A DNA stretch of 17,187 nucleotides from JAZDEL01 sp043820655 (GCA_043820655.1 JBDRDO010000081.1:1-17187); one strand, 5' to 3'; positions 6,304 to 14,016 are shown, counted from the stretch's first letter. Notes: a model not told the origin generated them from the sequence alone. Numbers and translations are program-made.

Positions 6304-7195
6304 GCTGCGCGCTTTTCTGCTTGCGCTTGCCGTTGCATTTTTCTGCGCAAGTGCCGGCGCGGCAATGCTTTCGGTTGTTGTTGAGCCCGAAGCGGGCGCC
6401 GCGGTGCGGCTTTATCCGTCGGAAATAACATCGTACAGGGTTGTTGCCATAAACAACGACACTGCTACGCTTGAAAATATATTCCTCAGGGTTTCGGTGG
6501 AAGGTGGGCTCGCAATTGTTGAGAACGGCACAAGGCTGCTTGAGAAAAAATTTGAGCCGTTTTCCCTTAAGGGAGAGGGGCGCGAGGAGAAGCGCATAAC
6601 TGTCAAGGCAATGCAGAGCGGGGCAAAAAAGTTTGGCATTGTTGTGGAGTACGGCATCTCGGGATATACCCACACCTCATCAACGACCCTTGCCGTCTCG
6701 GAGAATCCCGCCGCAATAAACGCCCGCCTTTCAAAGACCGCGCTTTCAAGGGGGGAGGAGGGGGCCATTGTTCTTGACGTAACAAACACAACAGATGCCA
6801 AAATGCATGACATTTCAGCGGAGCTGAAGGTGCCTGAGGGAATAAAGGAACTGAGCGGGCGATTTTATCTTGCAGAGCTTGCTCCGGGGCAGGCTTTCTC
6901 AAACAGGGAATTTTCATTCCAGCCCGGCGGGGATATGGTGGGGAGAAACAATATAATTCTTGAGGTCTCGTATACCGATGCGGAAGGGAAGCACACCCTG
7001 CAGAAGGATTTTGTTGTCGATATCCAGGATAGGGAACAGTACATACTCGTGCTTGCGGCAGGAATTGTATTGCTTGTAATTGTGAGCTATTTCATCAGGA
7101 AGAGGGGGCGCGAGCCCATTGACACTTCAGGGCTGAAGATATCCGAGATAAAGGCACCTCCGCAGAAAGGCAGCGGGCAAAGCCGGACCGATTAA
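6284..7195 (+). CDS. Exported membrane protein with Ig-like (NEW3/CARDB-like) domains
   Basis: 303 residues with a signal peptide (about residues 3-27, ending near ASAGA), two beta-rich Ig-like modules, and a C-terminal membrane helix (ILVLAAGIVLLVIVSYFI) followed by a basic stop-transfer RKRGRE and a polar tail. The second module (INARLSKTALSRGEEGAIVL onward) looks like the NEW3/CARDB type common in archaeal surface proteins. Several NxT/S sequons (NDT, NGT, NTT) suit N-glycosylation. The ATG at 6284 has a good GGAGGT 8 bases upstream. ATGs at 6266 and 6278 are in frame but badly spaced. It overlaps the previous gene by 20 bases. Its TAA shares the TTAA of 7192-7195 with the stop of the convergent GTPase gene. 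Confidence 0.83.
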   Translation: MAFQSARLRAFLLALAVAFFCASAGAAMLSVVVEPEAGAAVRLYPSEITSYRVVAINNDTATLENIFLRVSVEGGLAIVENGTRLLEKKFEPFSLKGEGREEKRITVKAMQSGAKKFGIVVEYGISGYTHTSSTTLAVSENPAAINARLSKTALSRGEEGAIVLDVTNTTDAKMHDISAELKVPEGIKELSGRFYLAELAPGQAFSNREFSFQPGGDMVGRNNIILEVSYTDAEGKHTLQKDFVVDIQDREQYILVLAAGIVLLVIVSYFIRKRGREPIDTSGLKISEIKAPPQKGSGQSRTD

Positions 7196-8259
7196 CTGTA
7201 GATTTCTATTATGTCGCCGTCGTTAAGCACATATGTCCTGCTCACGCGCTGGCCTGCAAATTTTGTCGCGCCCCAAACACGCACATACTTAAGTTTTCTT
7301 GTGAAGTCCTTATGCAGATTTTTGGCAACATCCTCCACAGTCGAGCCCTTGGGAAGCACAAGGGGCTTGTCCTTTACGGCCTCCTGCCCGGGCTTTTTCG
7401 TGAATACTATGACGCGGCCAAGGAGGGCGAATATTTTTTCCTTGAGCATTTCGGCATCAATGCCTTCAAACATGTTCACTGTAAGCGCATGCCTGTAGAC
7501 TATGCGCGTGTCCAGAACCTCGGCAATCTTATTTATTGTTGTCCGTTCCCCGAGGATGACGCTTGCGCTGTGTATTCCCGCACTTTTGAGGAAGCCTATG
7601 AGTTCGGCCTCCTTAATTTTAAGGTGCTGCTTCCCCGCAATTGTTATTCCAGGAAATTTTGCCTGCTTAACCTCTATTGCAGGCTTTTTCCGGTTAAGTA
7701 TTATGTCCGCCTTTGAAAGCTCATTAAGCAGGGTTTTTTCTTCATTCTTGCTTCGCACAACAAGCACAACGGCATCGGCATTTCGTATAACTGATAGGAG
7801 CTGGGTTCCGTTTGCCTTTCCCGAACTGCTGCCCCGTATTATTGCGGGCACCTCGACAAGCTGGACATCCGCGCCGTGATAATTCATCATTCCTATTTCG
7901 GGCTTTTTTGTTGTGAAAGGATAATCCTCCACCTCAACATCAAGGCCTGTCAGGGCGTTCAGCAGCGTGCTTTTGCCTGAGTTCGGCATCCCGACCAGCA
8001 CAACCTGGCCCGCGCCCTCCTTCCTAACGTTAAGCGACTTTCCGCCGGAGGTTTTCTTCGCCTGTTCGCGCTGCTTTTCCATATCGCGCTTTAACCTTGC
8101 GAGCTTCCCTGAAATTTCCGCGCGCAGTTTTTCCGCACCCTTGTGTTTGGGGGCAGTGGAGCGCATTTCCTGCAGGGCGGCAAGCTTCTCCGAATTTGTC
8201 GAGGCCTGCTCGTACTTTCCCTGTGCCTTCGTGTATTCAAATGAAACATTTGACGGCAT
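7192..8259 (-). CDS. DRG/Obg-like GTPase with TGS domain, degenerate G motifs
   Basis: 355 residues. A coiled N-terminal helix region (1-80) is followed by a P-loop GMPNSGKST (90-98), the DRG/Obg-type YPFTT switch I (113-117) and a C-terminal TGS domain (about 283-353, ending VLNDGDIIEIYS). DRG proteins associate with ribosomes and act in translation. Here the G3 motif, usually DxPG, reads EVPAI (136-140), and no NKxD G4 motif is visible where expected (ALTVNMFEG near 258-266). GTP specificity or hydrolysis may therefore be altered. The start ATG has GAGGTG upstream at good spacing. The gene follows the HemK-like gene by 18 bases, and its TAA overlaps the convergent gene's stop in TTAA. A translation-linked role fits this pairing. 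Confidence 0.88.
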   Translation of the reverse strand: MPSNVSFEYTKAQGKYEQASTNSEKLAALQEMRSTAPKHKGAEKLRAEISGKLARLKRDMEKQREQAKKTSGGKSLNVRKEGAGQVVLVGMPNSGKSTLLNALTGLDVEVEDYPFTTKKPEIGMMNYHGADVQLVEVPAIIRGSSSGKANGTQLLSVIRNADAVVLVVRSKNEEKTLLNELSKADIILNRKKPAIEVKQAKFPGITIAGKQHLKIKEAELIGFLKSAGIHSASVILGERTTINKIAEVLDTRIVYRHALTVNMFEGIDAEMLKEKIFALLGRVIVFTKKPGQEAVKDKPLVLPKGSTVEDVAKNLHKDFTRKLKYVRVWGATKFAGQRVSRTYVLNDGDIIEIYS

Positions 8260-8277
8260 TTACTGTGCACCTCACAT

Positions 8278-8865
8278 TTATCCATCCGCCTTAATAACCA
8301 AAAGCTCCTCAAAAAACAATTTTTTCCGCGCAATTATTTTCATGCCCCTTCCAAGTGCGCGCAGTTTTTTGTGCGTAAGCGCAAGGCTGTTGAGGCTGCT
8401 CTGTATGAAATAACATTCCCCATTCGGATTTAAATGGCTTCCGAAAATGCGCAGAAAGCGGTCAAGCACATCTCTTCCATGCGGGCCGCCGTCAACATCA
8501 TCAAACTCGCGGGCAGGGCTCGGCACATATGGGGGATTAAAAACAATTATGTCAAATTTCGCGCCGCGCAGCGCGGAGAACAGGTCGGAACGCACCGCAG
8601 TTATGCGCCCGGAGAAGCCGAAATGCGCGGCATTTTCCGCCGTGGCCTTAAGTGCCTCAGGATTTATGTCAACGGCAGTTATTTCGCGCGCGCCCTTAAT
8701 TGCGAGATTTATCGCCTGTATGCCCGAGCCGGTGCCCATGTCAAGTGCCGAGGAATAATTGCGCACGGGAATTGAATCGGCGAGAAGGAAGGAGTCCTCC
8801 GCAGGGGCGTAAACCGAATCGCGGATAACAAGGGGTTTTCCCGCAAAAAAAGCTTTCTCAGGCAA
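8278..8865 (-). CDS. HemK/Mtq2-like N5-glutamine methyltransferase
   Basis: Predicted SAM-dependent class I methylase of 195 residues, the compact archaeal/eukaryal HemK2 form that methylates the GGQ glutamine of aRF1/eRF1. It shows the family opening SVYAPAEDSFLLAD, SAM motif I ALDMGTGSGIQAINLA, an acidic motif II AVDINPEAL, and the catalytic NPPY in FDIIVFNPPYVPS. The start is TTG at 8865: GAAGGTG lies 8 bases upstream, it falls 13 bases after the previous stop, and the protein then begins just before the conserved opening. The longer frame to 8922 would overlap the upstream gene and adds nothing conserved. It sits between a membrane thioredoxin-like gene and the GTPase gene, in one operon. 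Confidence 0.92.
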   Translation of the reverse strand: MPEKAFFAGKPLVIRDSVYAPAEDSFLLADSIPVRNYSSALDMGTGSGIQAINLAIKGAREITAVDINPEALKATAENAAHFGFSGRITAVRSDLFSALRGAKFDIIVFNPPYVPSPAREFDDVDGGPHGRDVLDRFLRIFGSHLNPNGECYFIQSSLNSLALTHKKLRALGRGMKIIARKKLFFEELLVIKADG

Positions 8866-8878
8866 TGCCTTTGCACCT

Positions 8879-10063
8879 TCAGATGCATACTTGCAGTTCG
8901 GGGTCAATATCGCAGACCGCAATCCCTATATCTAGAACCGCAACATTGAATGTGCAGCCCACCACTGCAGAGGGCACATCAGATATCGCGTAGATTGAGG
9001 CGCGCTCCGCGGATTTCCCAAGCAGGAAGTCCGAGGCAATGCAGTCATTGAATGTCTCCATTTCAAGCCCTGAAACCCGGGAGACTGCCCTTTCAAGCTC
9101 GCTCTCGTCAAGCGGAGTGCCGAAGTGCGGGCTGAATTTTGAACAGGTTATCATCTCTTCAGAAGTAAGCTCGGTCTCATCGCCGCCTGCGTTGCAGAAT
9201 ATTCCAAGTATCTGCTGGTTCATCTGCTCATACCTGCTCTGCTGCTGTGCGCAGAGCTGGTAATTCCCCGCAAGCGTGACAAGGCCCTGCATTTCCTCAG
9301 TGTTGGCGAAATGGTTGTTGCGCGCGAACTGGTACTTTGTCCTTGTGTAATCGCCAAACTCAAAAAGGAACTTCTTTGTAAGCGGCCTCTGGGTAATTGA
9401 AAATGCATTGTAAGGGTCGTCGAAATAGAGAACCTCATATCTGCCGCCTTCATTTGAGCATGTCGGGTCTAGCTGGGCAAGGTATATTCTGTTGTAGTGC
9501 CGGGTTTTATTCAGGTTTATTTCGGGCACTATATAATAGCCATTCTTCTGCTTGAAGAGCGGATCCATTGCCGTTTTTATATCTGAATAGTTTGTAAGGT
9601 ACCTTGCCTCAACAAGGGCAGTCGGAGCGGAGGTTATTGCAAATTCACCCGCCAGCAGCTTCCCCTTGTCGCTTTCGGCATCTATTTCCTCAACCACATA
9701 ATCAACACCCTTGCCATCAAAGACATCAAGGATGCTGTTCCATTTCTCAACCATTCCTGAGCCTGAATAATAAATAAGTTTTACCTTTACATTCTGCCCA
9801 GTGTCAGGGCATATGGGGCAGGTTATATCGCCTGTTTCAGGGGTGAGCATTACCTTTGCAGCATACCCGCCGAAAATTCCAAGAACCAGCAGCAATACCG
9901 CCAAATACACGGGAATCTGCCTTGAGAACATGCCCTTTTTGGGCTGCCCGGCCTTGGGCTTCTGCCCGGATTTCACCCCGGGGGCAGAATCCTGCGACTG
10001 TCCCATGGCTGCGCCTGCATCCGACTTTGCTTCCGGCTTTGCATCAGGGATTTCATCAGCCAT
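8879..10063 (-). CDS. Membrane-anchored double thioredoxin/DsbA-like protein
   Basis: 394 residues. A proline/lysine-rich cytoplasmic N-terminus of about 45 residues is followed by one membrane helix (IPVYLAVLLLVLGIFGGYAA), and the rest is extracytoplasmic. CPIC lies just after the membrane, before a thioredoxin-like alpha/beta unit with a cis-Pro-type motif TSAPTALV. A second DsbA-like unit has the cis-Pro motif DVPSAVVG, but the place where CxxC would sit after its first strand reads DDPYNAF, so it seems redox-inactive there. Extra cysteines in the second half could form structural disulfides. ATG 10063 is preferred over the GTG at 10072. A TATA-like box (about 10090-10103, minus strand) fits a very short leader. 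It heads an operon with the HemK-like and GTPase genes. Disulfide formation or envelope protein folding is the likely role. Confidence 0.8.
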   Translation of the reverse strand: MADEIPDAKPEAKSDAGAAMGQSQDSAPGVKSGQKPKAGQPKKGMFSRQIPVYLAVLLLVLGIFGGYAAKVMLTPETGDITCPICPDTGQNVKVKLIYYSGSGMVEKWNSILDVFDGKGVDYVVEEIDAESDKGKLLAGEFAITSAPTALVEARYLTNYSDIKTAMDPLFKQKNGYYIVPEINLNKTRHYNRIYLAQLDPTCSNEGGRYEVLYFDDPYNAFSITQRPLTKKFLFEFGDYTRTKYQFARNNHFANTEEMQGLVTLAGNYQLCAQQQSRYEQMNQQILGIFCNAGGDETELTSEEMITCSKFSPHFGTPLDESELERAVSRVSGLEMETFNDCIASDFLLGKSAERASIYAISDVPSAVVGCTFNVAVLDIGIAVCDIDPELQVCI

Positions 10064-10193
10064 CAATACCACACTATTAAAAGACCAAGGTAATATTTAA
10101 AAAACTTCCATGAAGGTTAGGCAAAACAATAAATGTGTGCGGCAAGCAGGTAAGGAATAAAAACCACGCGCAACACTATTATATAGTGGTAAA
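10064..10193. promoter_or_regulatory. Divergent promoter region with palindrome
   Basis: This 130-base divergent gap carries an AT-rich box for the minus gene (GTTTTTTAAATATTACC, read on the minus strand, about 10090-10106) and GGAATAAAAACC (10153-10164) for the plus gene, each about 26-35 bases before a start. At the predicted plus start site sits the inverted repeat CACTAT-TAT-ATAGTG (10174-10188). Its left arm is within ACACTATTA, which recurs in the same orientation at 10071-10079 beside the minus start. These could be shared operator sites. Confidence 0.4.
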
Positions 10194-10778
10194 ATGGGCG
10201 TTATAACGATGTTTCTTGTTGTGCTTATCGGCGCGCTGGGCATAGGCAATGGTCTGCTTTATATCACAAAACCACGCGGGCAGGATTCTGGAACATCCAA
10301 TGTTCCGGGATTTTCGGTTATGGTTGCAAATGCCGAGGCCGCGGATATTGCGGAAATACGGGGCGAGTTCCGCGCAATGAAGCATAAAGTCGATATGGCG
10401 CACAGCAGGATAGGCGCGCTTGAAAGTGCCGTTGCGGGGAGAATAGGCACCGCGGGCAGTGCGAGCCCAGCAGGGAGCACAAGCACGGCATTTGAGGAAA
10501 AACTGCGGAAGCTTGATCACTTTCGCGCAAACACGAATGTTGAACTGCAGGCAATGAAGGAAATACTTCTTGAACTGCAGAAGAACAATATCACTGTAAA
10601 GGCAAAGAAATTTGAGCCGCGCAGTGCCACTGATAAGGGGCTTGAAAGGCAGATGCATAATATAATTTACAGGTCTGCAAAGCCTGCGGCAAAAACAAAG
10701 GCAACCCTCGTGGCTAAGGCGGCGAAGGCACAAAAAGCAATGGCAAAAAAAGAAAAGCCGCGCAAAGGAAAGAAATAA
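10194..10778 (+). CDS. Membrane-anchored coiled-coil protein with basic tail
   Basis: 194 residues. The N-terminal membrane helix (MGVITMFLVVLIGALGIGNG) is followed by a coiled-coil-like stretch (about 48-80), a Ser/Ala/Gly linker, and a second helical stretch ending near residue 145. The lysine/alanine-rich C-terminal tail (KAAKAQKAMAKKEKPRKGKK) is the type seen in nucleic-acid- or membrane-binding tails. I recognise no family. The start ATG follows a TATA-like box by about 35 bases with no Shine-Dalgarno, consistent with a short leader. It precedes the ZPR1 gene on the same strand by 24 bases. A structural or tethering role is only a guess. Confidence 0.7.
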   Translation: MGVITMFLVVLIGALGIGNGLLYITKPRGQDSGTSNVPGFSVMVANAEAADIAEIRGEFRAMKHKVDMAHSRIGALESAVAGRIGTAGSASPAGSTSTAFEEKLRKLDHFRANTNVELQAMKEILLELQKNNITVKAKKFEPRSATDKGLERQMHNIIYRSAKPAAKTKATLVAKAAKAQKAMAKKEKPRKGKK

Positions 10779-10802
10779 ATTCTTGTTCTGCGTGTTGGTA
10801 GC

Positions 10803-11429
10803 ATGGCCGGAAAAAAGGCGGATAGTGGTGCAGGGGGAGCGGTTGCGGAAATACCATGCGCTAACTGCGGCGCTAAGGCGGGAATGTCCCAGATAGTTAG
10901 GAATGTGCCGCACTTCGGGGAGGTTGTAATCCTCACACTGCGCTGCGCAAAATGCGGATTTAAGTTTGTGGATGTTTTTTCCGCTGGCGTGAAGGAGCCG
11001 ATGCGATTTACTGCAAAGGTAAACGGCACCGCTGATTTGCGCACAAGAATTATAAGGAGCAGCTCCTCCACAGTGCGCATTCCCGAACTCGGGGTTGAAA
11101 TTGAGCCCGCCGCAATGAGCGAGGGCTATATCTCAAATATTGAGGGCGTGCTTGACAGAGTAGAGGGTGCCGCCAGAATACTTGCGAAATCTGCGGAGAG
11201 CGGGGGAATGAAAAATGCGGAGCGCGCGCTTGAAAAGATACGCATGGCAAGGGAAGGAAAGGTTAAGTTCACGATTATTTTAGAGGACCCTCTGGGAAAC
11301 GGCGCACTTGTCGGGAAGGGCGTGAAAAGGGAACGGCTTAGTGCGGCGAACGCAAAAAGGCTGAATGTGCCTATGCAGGTTTTTGAGATTGGAAAGGGTG
11401 GGAAGAAAAAGGCGGGAAAAAAGGGCTAG
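10803..11429 (+). CDS. ZPR1-type zinc-finger protein
   Basis: 208 residues matching archaeal ZPR1 (COG1779-like). One C4 zinc finger is visible, C19-x2-C22 and C48-x2-C51 (CANC...CAKC), followed by the characteristic beta-rich A/B domain with FVDVFSAGVKEPMRF, RTRIIRSSSSTVRIPELGVEIEP and LEDPLGNGAL. Eukaryotic ZPR1 acts as a chaperone for elongation factor eEF1A, and the archaeal single-module form is less studied. The lysine/glycine-rich C-terminus (GKGGKKKAGKKG) is low-complexity. ATG 10803 lies about 26 bases after an AT-rich box (GAAATAAATTC), suggesting an extra leaderless promoter at the end of the previous gene. Its TAG lies in the palindrome CTAG (11426-11429), which also gives the stop of the convergent RNase H gene. 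Confidence 0.92.
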   Translation: MAGKKADSGAGGAVAEIPCANCGAKAGMSQIVRNVPHFGEVVILTLRCAKCGFKFVDVFSAGVKEPMRFTAKVNGTADLRTRIIRSSSSTVRIPELGVEIEPAAMSEGYISNIEGVLDRVEGAARILAKSAESGGMKNAERALEKIRMAREGKVKFTIILEDPLGNGALVGKGVKRERLSAANAKRLNVPMQVFEIGKGGKKKAGKKG

Positions 11430-12130
11430 CCTTTGTGTGCGCCCCAGTTCCTGCGTTTTGTGGCGTCCCCTGAAATATTGCGCACGTGTTTTGCGATTAC
11501 GCTTGCAGCGCCTATCACCGGCTCCTTATCATCGCCCTTTGGAATGAATTCAATTCCCTTTGTGCAAACCTTTAGGGCTGAACCATCAACCCTTACTTTC
11601 GCATCGGGGCTTAATTCAGAGAAAAGGCATGCAATCGCATCTATTGATTTTTCCTGCATTTGATTAAGATTGATTCCGCGCTCGCGGAGGAGTGAGACCA
11701 TTTCCGCGCCGATGCTTATTGTGAAATTGGCAAGTGAATTTTTTGTCGCAAGCGCGTATTTGCCGGCCATGTTTTTGGTTTTCTTGCTGTCGCGCAGTTC
11801 CCGCAGTTTTGAGGTTTCACCAAGCACGCCGCAGATTACAAGCGGGCCTGTTGCCTCGCCCCTGCCTGTTTCATCAATTCCCAAAACAAGTTCACTTTTT
11901 GCGCCGAATTCTGCGAGAAGCGCATCCTTAACCTTGCCGCAATCGGGGCCCTGAATGACAAGTTTTCCAGAGGTGTAAAGCGTAATTGTTGTGCCCCCTG
12001 TTTTCGCGCGTAACGCTTCATATTTTGTTTTTGTTTCCGCAGGGGCAAAGCGCGCAAGGCATTTTTTTAACCCCCCAATTTCAGCGGGGCTGAAGTTAAG
12101 CATGCACGGGCTGATTTTCTTTGCGCTCAC
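11426..12130 (-). CDS. RNase H type 2 with HIII-like N-terminal domain
   Basis: Predicted ribonuclease removing RNA from RNA-DNA hybrids. The catalytic core carries GIDETGRG (D86, E87 counting from GTG 12130), VRVDGS (D182) and KGDDKEPVIGAASVIAK (D200/D201), the DEDD set of RNases HII/HIII. The N-terminal about 80 residues form a small domain with TTITLYTSGKLVIQGPDCGKVKDAL. This resembles the TBP-like substrate-binding domain of RNase HIII, which archaeal RNase HII usually lacks. The protein ends only about 16 residues after the AASVIAK helix, so the usual C-terminal 50-70 residues are missing. The start is GTG 12130, overlapping the upstream stop as GTGA with GGGGTG before it. ATG 12103 is the alternative. 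It is coupled to the lipoprotein gene. Confidence 0.85.
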   Translation of the reverse strand: MSAKKISPCMLNFSPAEIGGLKKCLARFAPAETKTKYEALRAKTGGTTITLYTSGKLVIQGPDCGKVKDALLAEFGAKSELVLGIDETGRGEATGPLVICGVLGETSKLRELRDSKKTKNMAGKYALATKNSLANFTISIGAEMVSLLRERGINLNQMQEKSIDAIACLFSELSPDAKVRVDGSALKVCTKGIEFIPKGDDKEPVIGAASVIAKHVRNISGDATKRRNWGAHKG

Positions 12131-12612
12131 TGTACACACCCCGCACTTCTGAGCAGGAACTGAACCTCGGGACTTTGAGGTTCAAACCAGGGTTCCGCGC
12201 CGACCGCTGAAACCCAGTATATTTTTCCGTTGCATTCAATGCCGCGCTCTATTGCATGAATTACGCCGTCCTCGCCGAAGCCGATTTTGTATTCAACTGT
12301 TGCGTCGTGCTCCCCCACAGTTTTGCCGATTATTTCAAACTCATCAAGTTCATAGAACTCGCCGAAACCCTGCTCAACGGTTTCCGCAAAACTGCCGATC
12401 AGCGGCTCAACTGAAATGTCAAAATTGAAGCCCGCATTCGAGCGGTGCAAAATTCCTGTTGGCGGGGGCTCAACAACCCCCTCCGCGGGATAAAGCGCCT
12501 TGAAATGCCCCTCCGTAAATTCCCCGTAATTCTGCATAGGGCATCCGCTTAGGAGCAGGGCAAGTGCAAATGCAGACAGGAGCACAAGCGGGATAATCAC
12601 ATTTGCTTTCAT
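12127..12612 (-). CDS. Predicted lipoprotein of unknown function
   Basis: 161 residues beginning with a lipoprotein signal: MK, a hydrophobic core and the lipobox LLSGC with the acceptor cysteine at residue 24. The mature part has mixed alpha/beta character with a FDISVEP strand, several charged strands, and two later cysteines (in IECNGK and SAGC) that might pair. I do not recognise the family. An AT-rich box (GTTAAATAAAGC, minus strand, near 12637) lies about 26 bases before the ATG, so the mRNA is probably leaderless. The stop overlaps the start of the RNase H gene, which couples a surface protein with a DNA-repair enzyme for no obvious reason. Confidence 0.78.
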   Translation of the reverse strand: MKANVIIPLVLLSAFALALLLSGCPMQNYGEFTEGHFKALYPAEGVVEPPPTGILHRSNAGFNFDISVEPLIGSFAETVEQGFGEFYELDEFEIIGKTVGEHDATVEYKIGFGEDGVIHAIERGIECNGKIYWVSAVGAEPWFEPQSPEVQFLLRSAGCVQ

Positions 12613-12672
12613 GGCTAAAATTAGGGCTTTGCTTTATTTAACGGTTTCGCTGGAGGGTTAGGCAGAGTGGCG

Positions 12673-14016
12673 TTAAAGATATTTCTCAAGTATCCTTTCC
12701 GTTTTCCTCATGCGCCTCGTGCCCTGCCCTGCCGCATGGAGTGCGATTTCCCTTGCAAGAGGCTGAGGGAGCCTGGCTTTTGTTTTCATCACATCGTGCC
12801 CGCGCCTGCGCGCGAAGCGCAGAATTGAATCGGAAACGCTCCTTTCGGCATCTGCAATTTTAATGGCAGGCCCGGCAATGTCCATCTGCCTGCTCGGCAT
12901 GCATGACCTGCAGAACCTGACAAAGCGCTTTGAATACCGCTTGGCGCTTTTGCTTGCGAAGCCGTGCAGTGCCGCCTGGTACTGCAGGCGGTTGCGCAGG
13001 TATGTGTGCGGGGGAATGTAAAGCACCTTCCCCTCCAGCTTGAATGGTTCATCTATGCCAATTTCCGAGGGGGCAACCAGTATGAATTCATCCTGTATCC
13101 TGTCCATGGCATAATTCATAAGCGTGGTCGTGCCCATGACATTATCAAGGAAATTCATGTCAATGCCGCGCTGTTCTATTGTGTCGTGCTTATTTATGCG
13201 CACGGGATTCCACCCTATGTCCAATGGCGAGGCGTAACTGTCCACAAGATTCGGGTTTCCGCCCGCGCGCCTTATCTCCCCTTTCCATATAAGCCGCCTG
13301 CGGCGCATGGAGTATTTCAGGTCCTCAAGCGTCTGTTTGTAGGGAGGCAGGCCGCCTATTGAAAGGAAATCCGAGTAAAGACCCTGCGGGTACTTTAATT
13401 TCCTTCCTCCCCTGTAAACAAACACGCGGCTGTCCTTTCCCAGATGCTCCGATTGATAGAAAGGGGATGATGCCATAAGCACGGAAAGTGCGGGATCCGC
13501 GGCAATCGCAAAATTGTATGCGTTTATTGTTGCCGCCTTGAACTTTGAGTTCACAAGGCGCTTAATAACAAGCCGCTCCTTGTCAAAAACCCCGCGGGGC
13601 AGGGTGTGGTGATAGTGGAAGCCGGTTACACGCCCGGCAATTTTAAACTTCTTTGCGCCGAAGATTTTCCTCTTTACGCCGTATAATTTGCCTGTGCGCA
13701 TTTGGGGCTCAAAGGTTCCGGGATAGCATGACAAGGGGAGGGTGAGAATTCCGAGGTCGTTTGCGGCGTCAAGCAAAACCTCATAGGTTTCAAGCAGTTC
13801 GCGAATTGTGTCCTGCGGGTGTTCTTTTGGATAGTGATTGAGCTCAATCATGTTCTTTGCGCATTCCTGCTCAATGCTGGCTTTGGGATTTAACCCCTTT
13901 GCCTTTTTAAGCACTGAATCCGCACAATTTGAGACATTGCCCTCCCTGTCAAGGAGGAAAAATTCAAGCTCAACTCCCGAAAGGAAGCGCTTAAGGCCCT
14001 TTTTTCTGGCAGGCAT
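12673..14016 (-). CDS. Glutamate-cysteine ligase family (GCS2/YbdK-like) enzyme
   Basis: 447 residues resembling the GCS2 group of ATP-dependent carboxylate-amine ligases. Visible are GVELEFFLLDREG near residue 14 (the ELEF metal/ATP strand), IEQECAKNMIELNHYP, the helix DTIRELLETYEVLLDAANDLGI, then a GFHYHHTLP motif (the usual G.HVHVG position), and EQRGIDMNFLD (the E.R..D position). The product in this family is usually a gamma-glutamyl amide such as gamma-glutamylcysteine, but substrates vary. The C-terminal 120 residues are very basic, which is unusual for the family and suggests an added module. A TATA-like box (TTTTAATAATT, minus strand, near 14043) predicts a leaderless transcript. The MITE-like element lies immediately upstream of that box. 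Confidence 0.82.
   Translation of the reverse strand: MPARKKGLKRFLSGVELEFFLLDREGNVSNCADSVLKKAKGLNPKASIEQECAKNMIELNHYPKEHPQDTIRELLETYEVLLDAANDLGILTLPLSCYPGTFEPQMRTGKLYGVKRKIFGAKKFKIAGRVTGFHYHHTLPRGVFDKERLVIKRLVNSKFKAATINAYNFAIAADPALSVLMASSPFYQSEHLGKDSRVFVYRGGRKLKYPQGLYSDFLSIGGLPPYKQTLEDLKYSMRRRRLIWKGEIRRAGGNPNLVDSYASPLDIGWNPVRINKHDTIEQRGIDMNFLDNVMGTTTLMNYAMDRIQDEFILVAPSEIGIDEPFKLEGKVLYIPPHTYLRNRLQYQAALHGFASKSAKRYSKRFVRFCRSCMPSRQMDIAGPAIKIADAERSVSDSILRFARRRGHDVMKTKARLPQPLAREIALHAAGQGTRRMRKTERILEKYL

Noticed and set aside
10110..10160. 16-codon open frame in the divergent promoter gap
   Set aside because: No ribosome site or promoter fits it, and it overlaps the proposed promoter box of the next gene.
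10179..10913. Long minus-strand open frame of 244 codons opposite the coiled-coil gene and the start of ZPR1
   Set aside because: Cys/Arg/His-rich low-plausibility protein crossing the boundary between two better-supported genes; ZPR1 is certain on the other strand.
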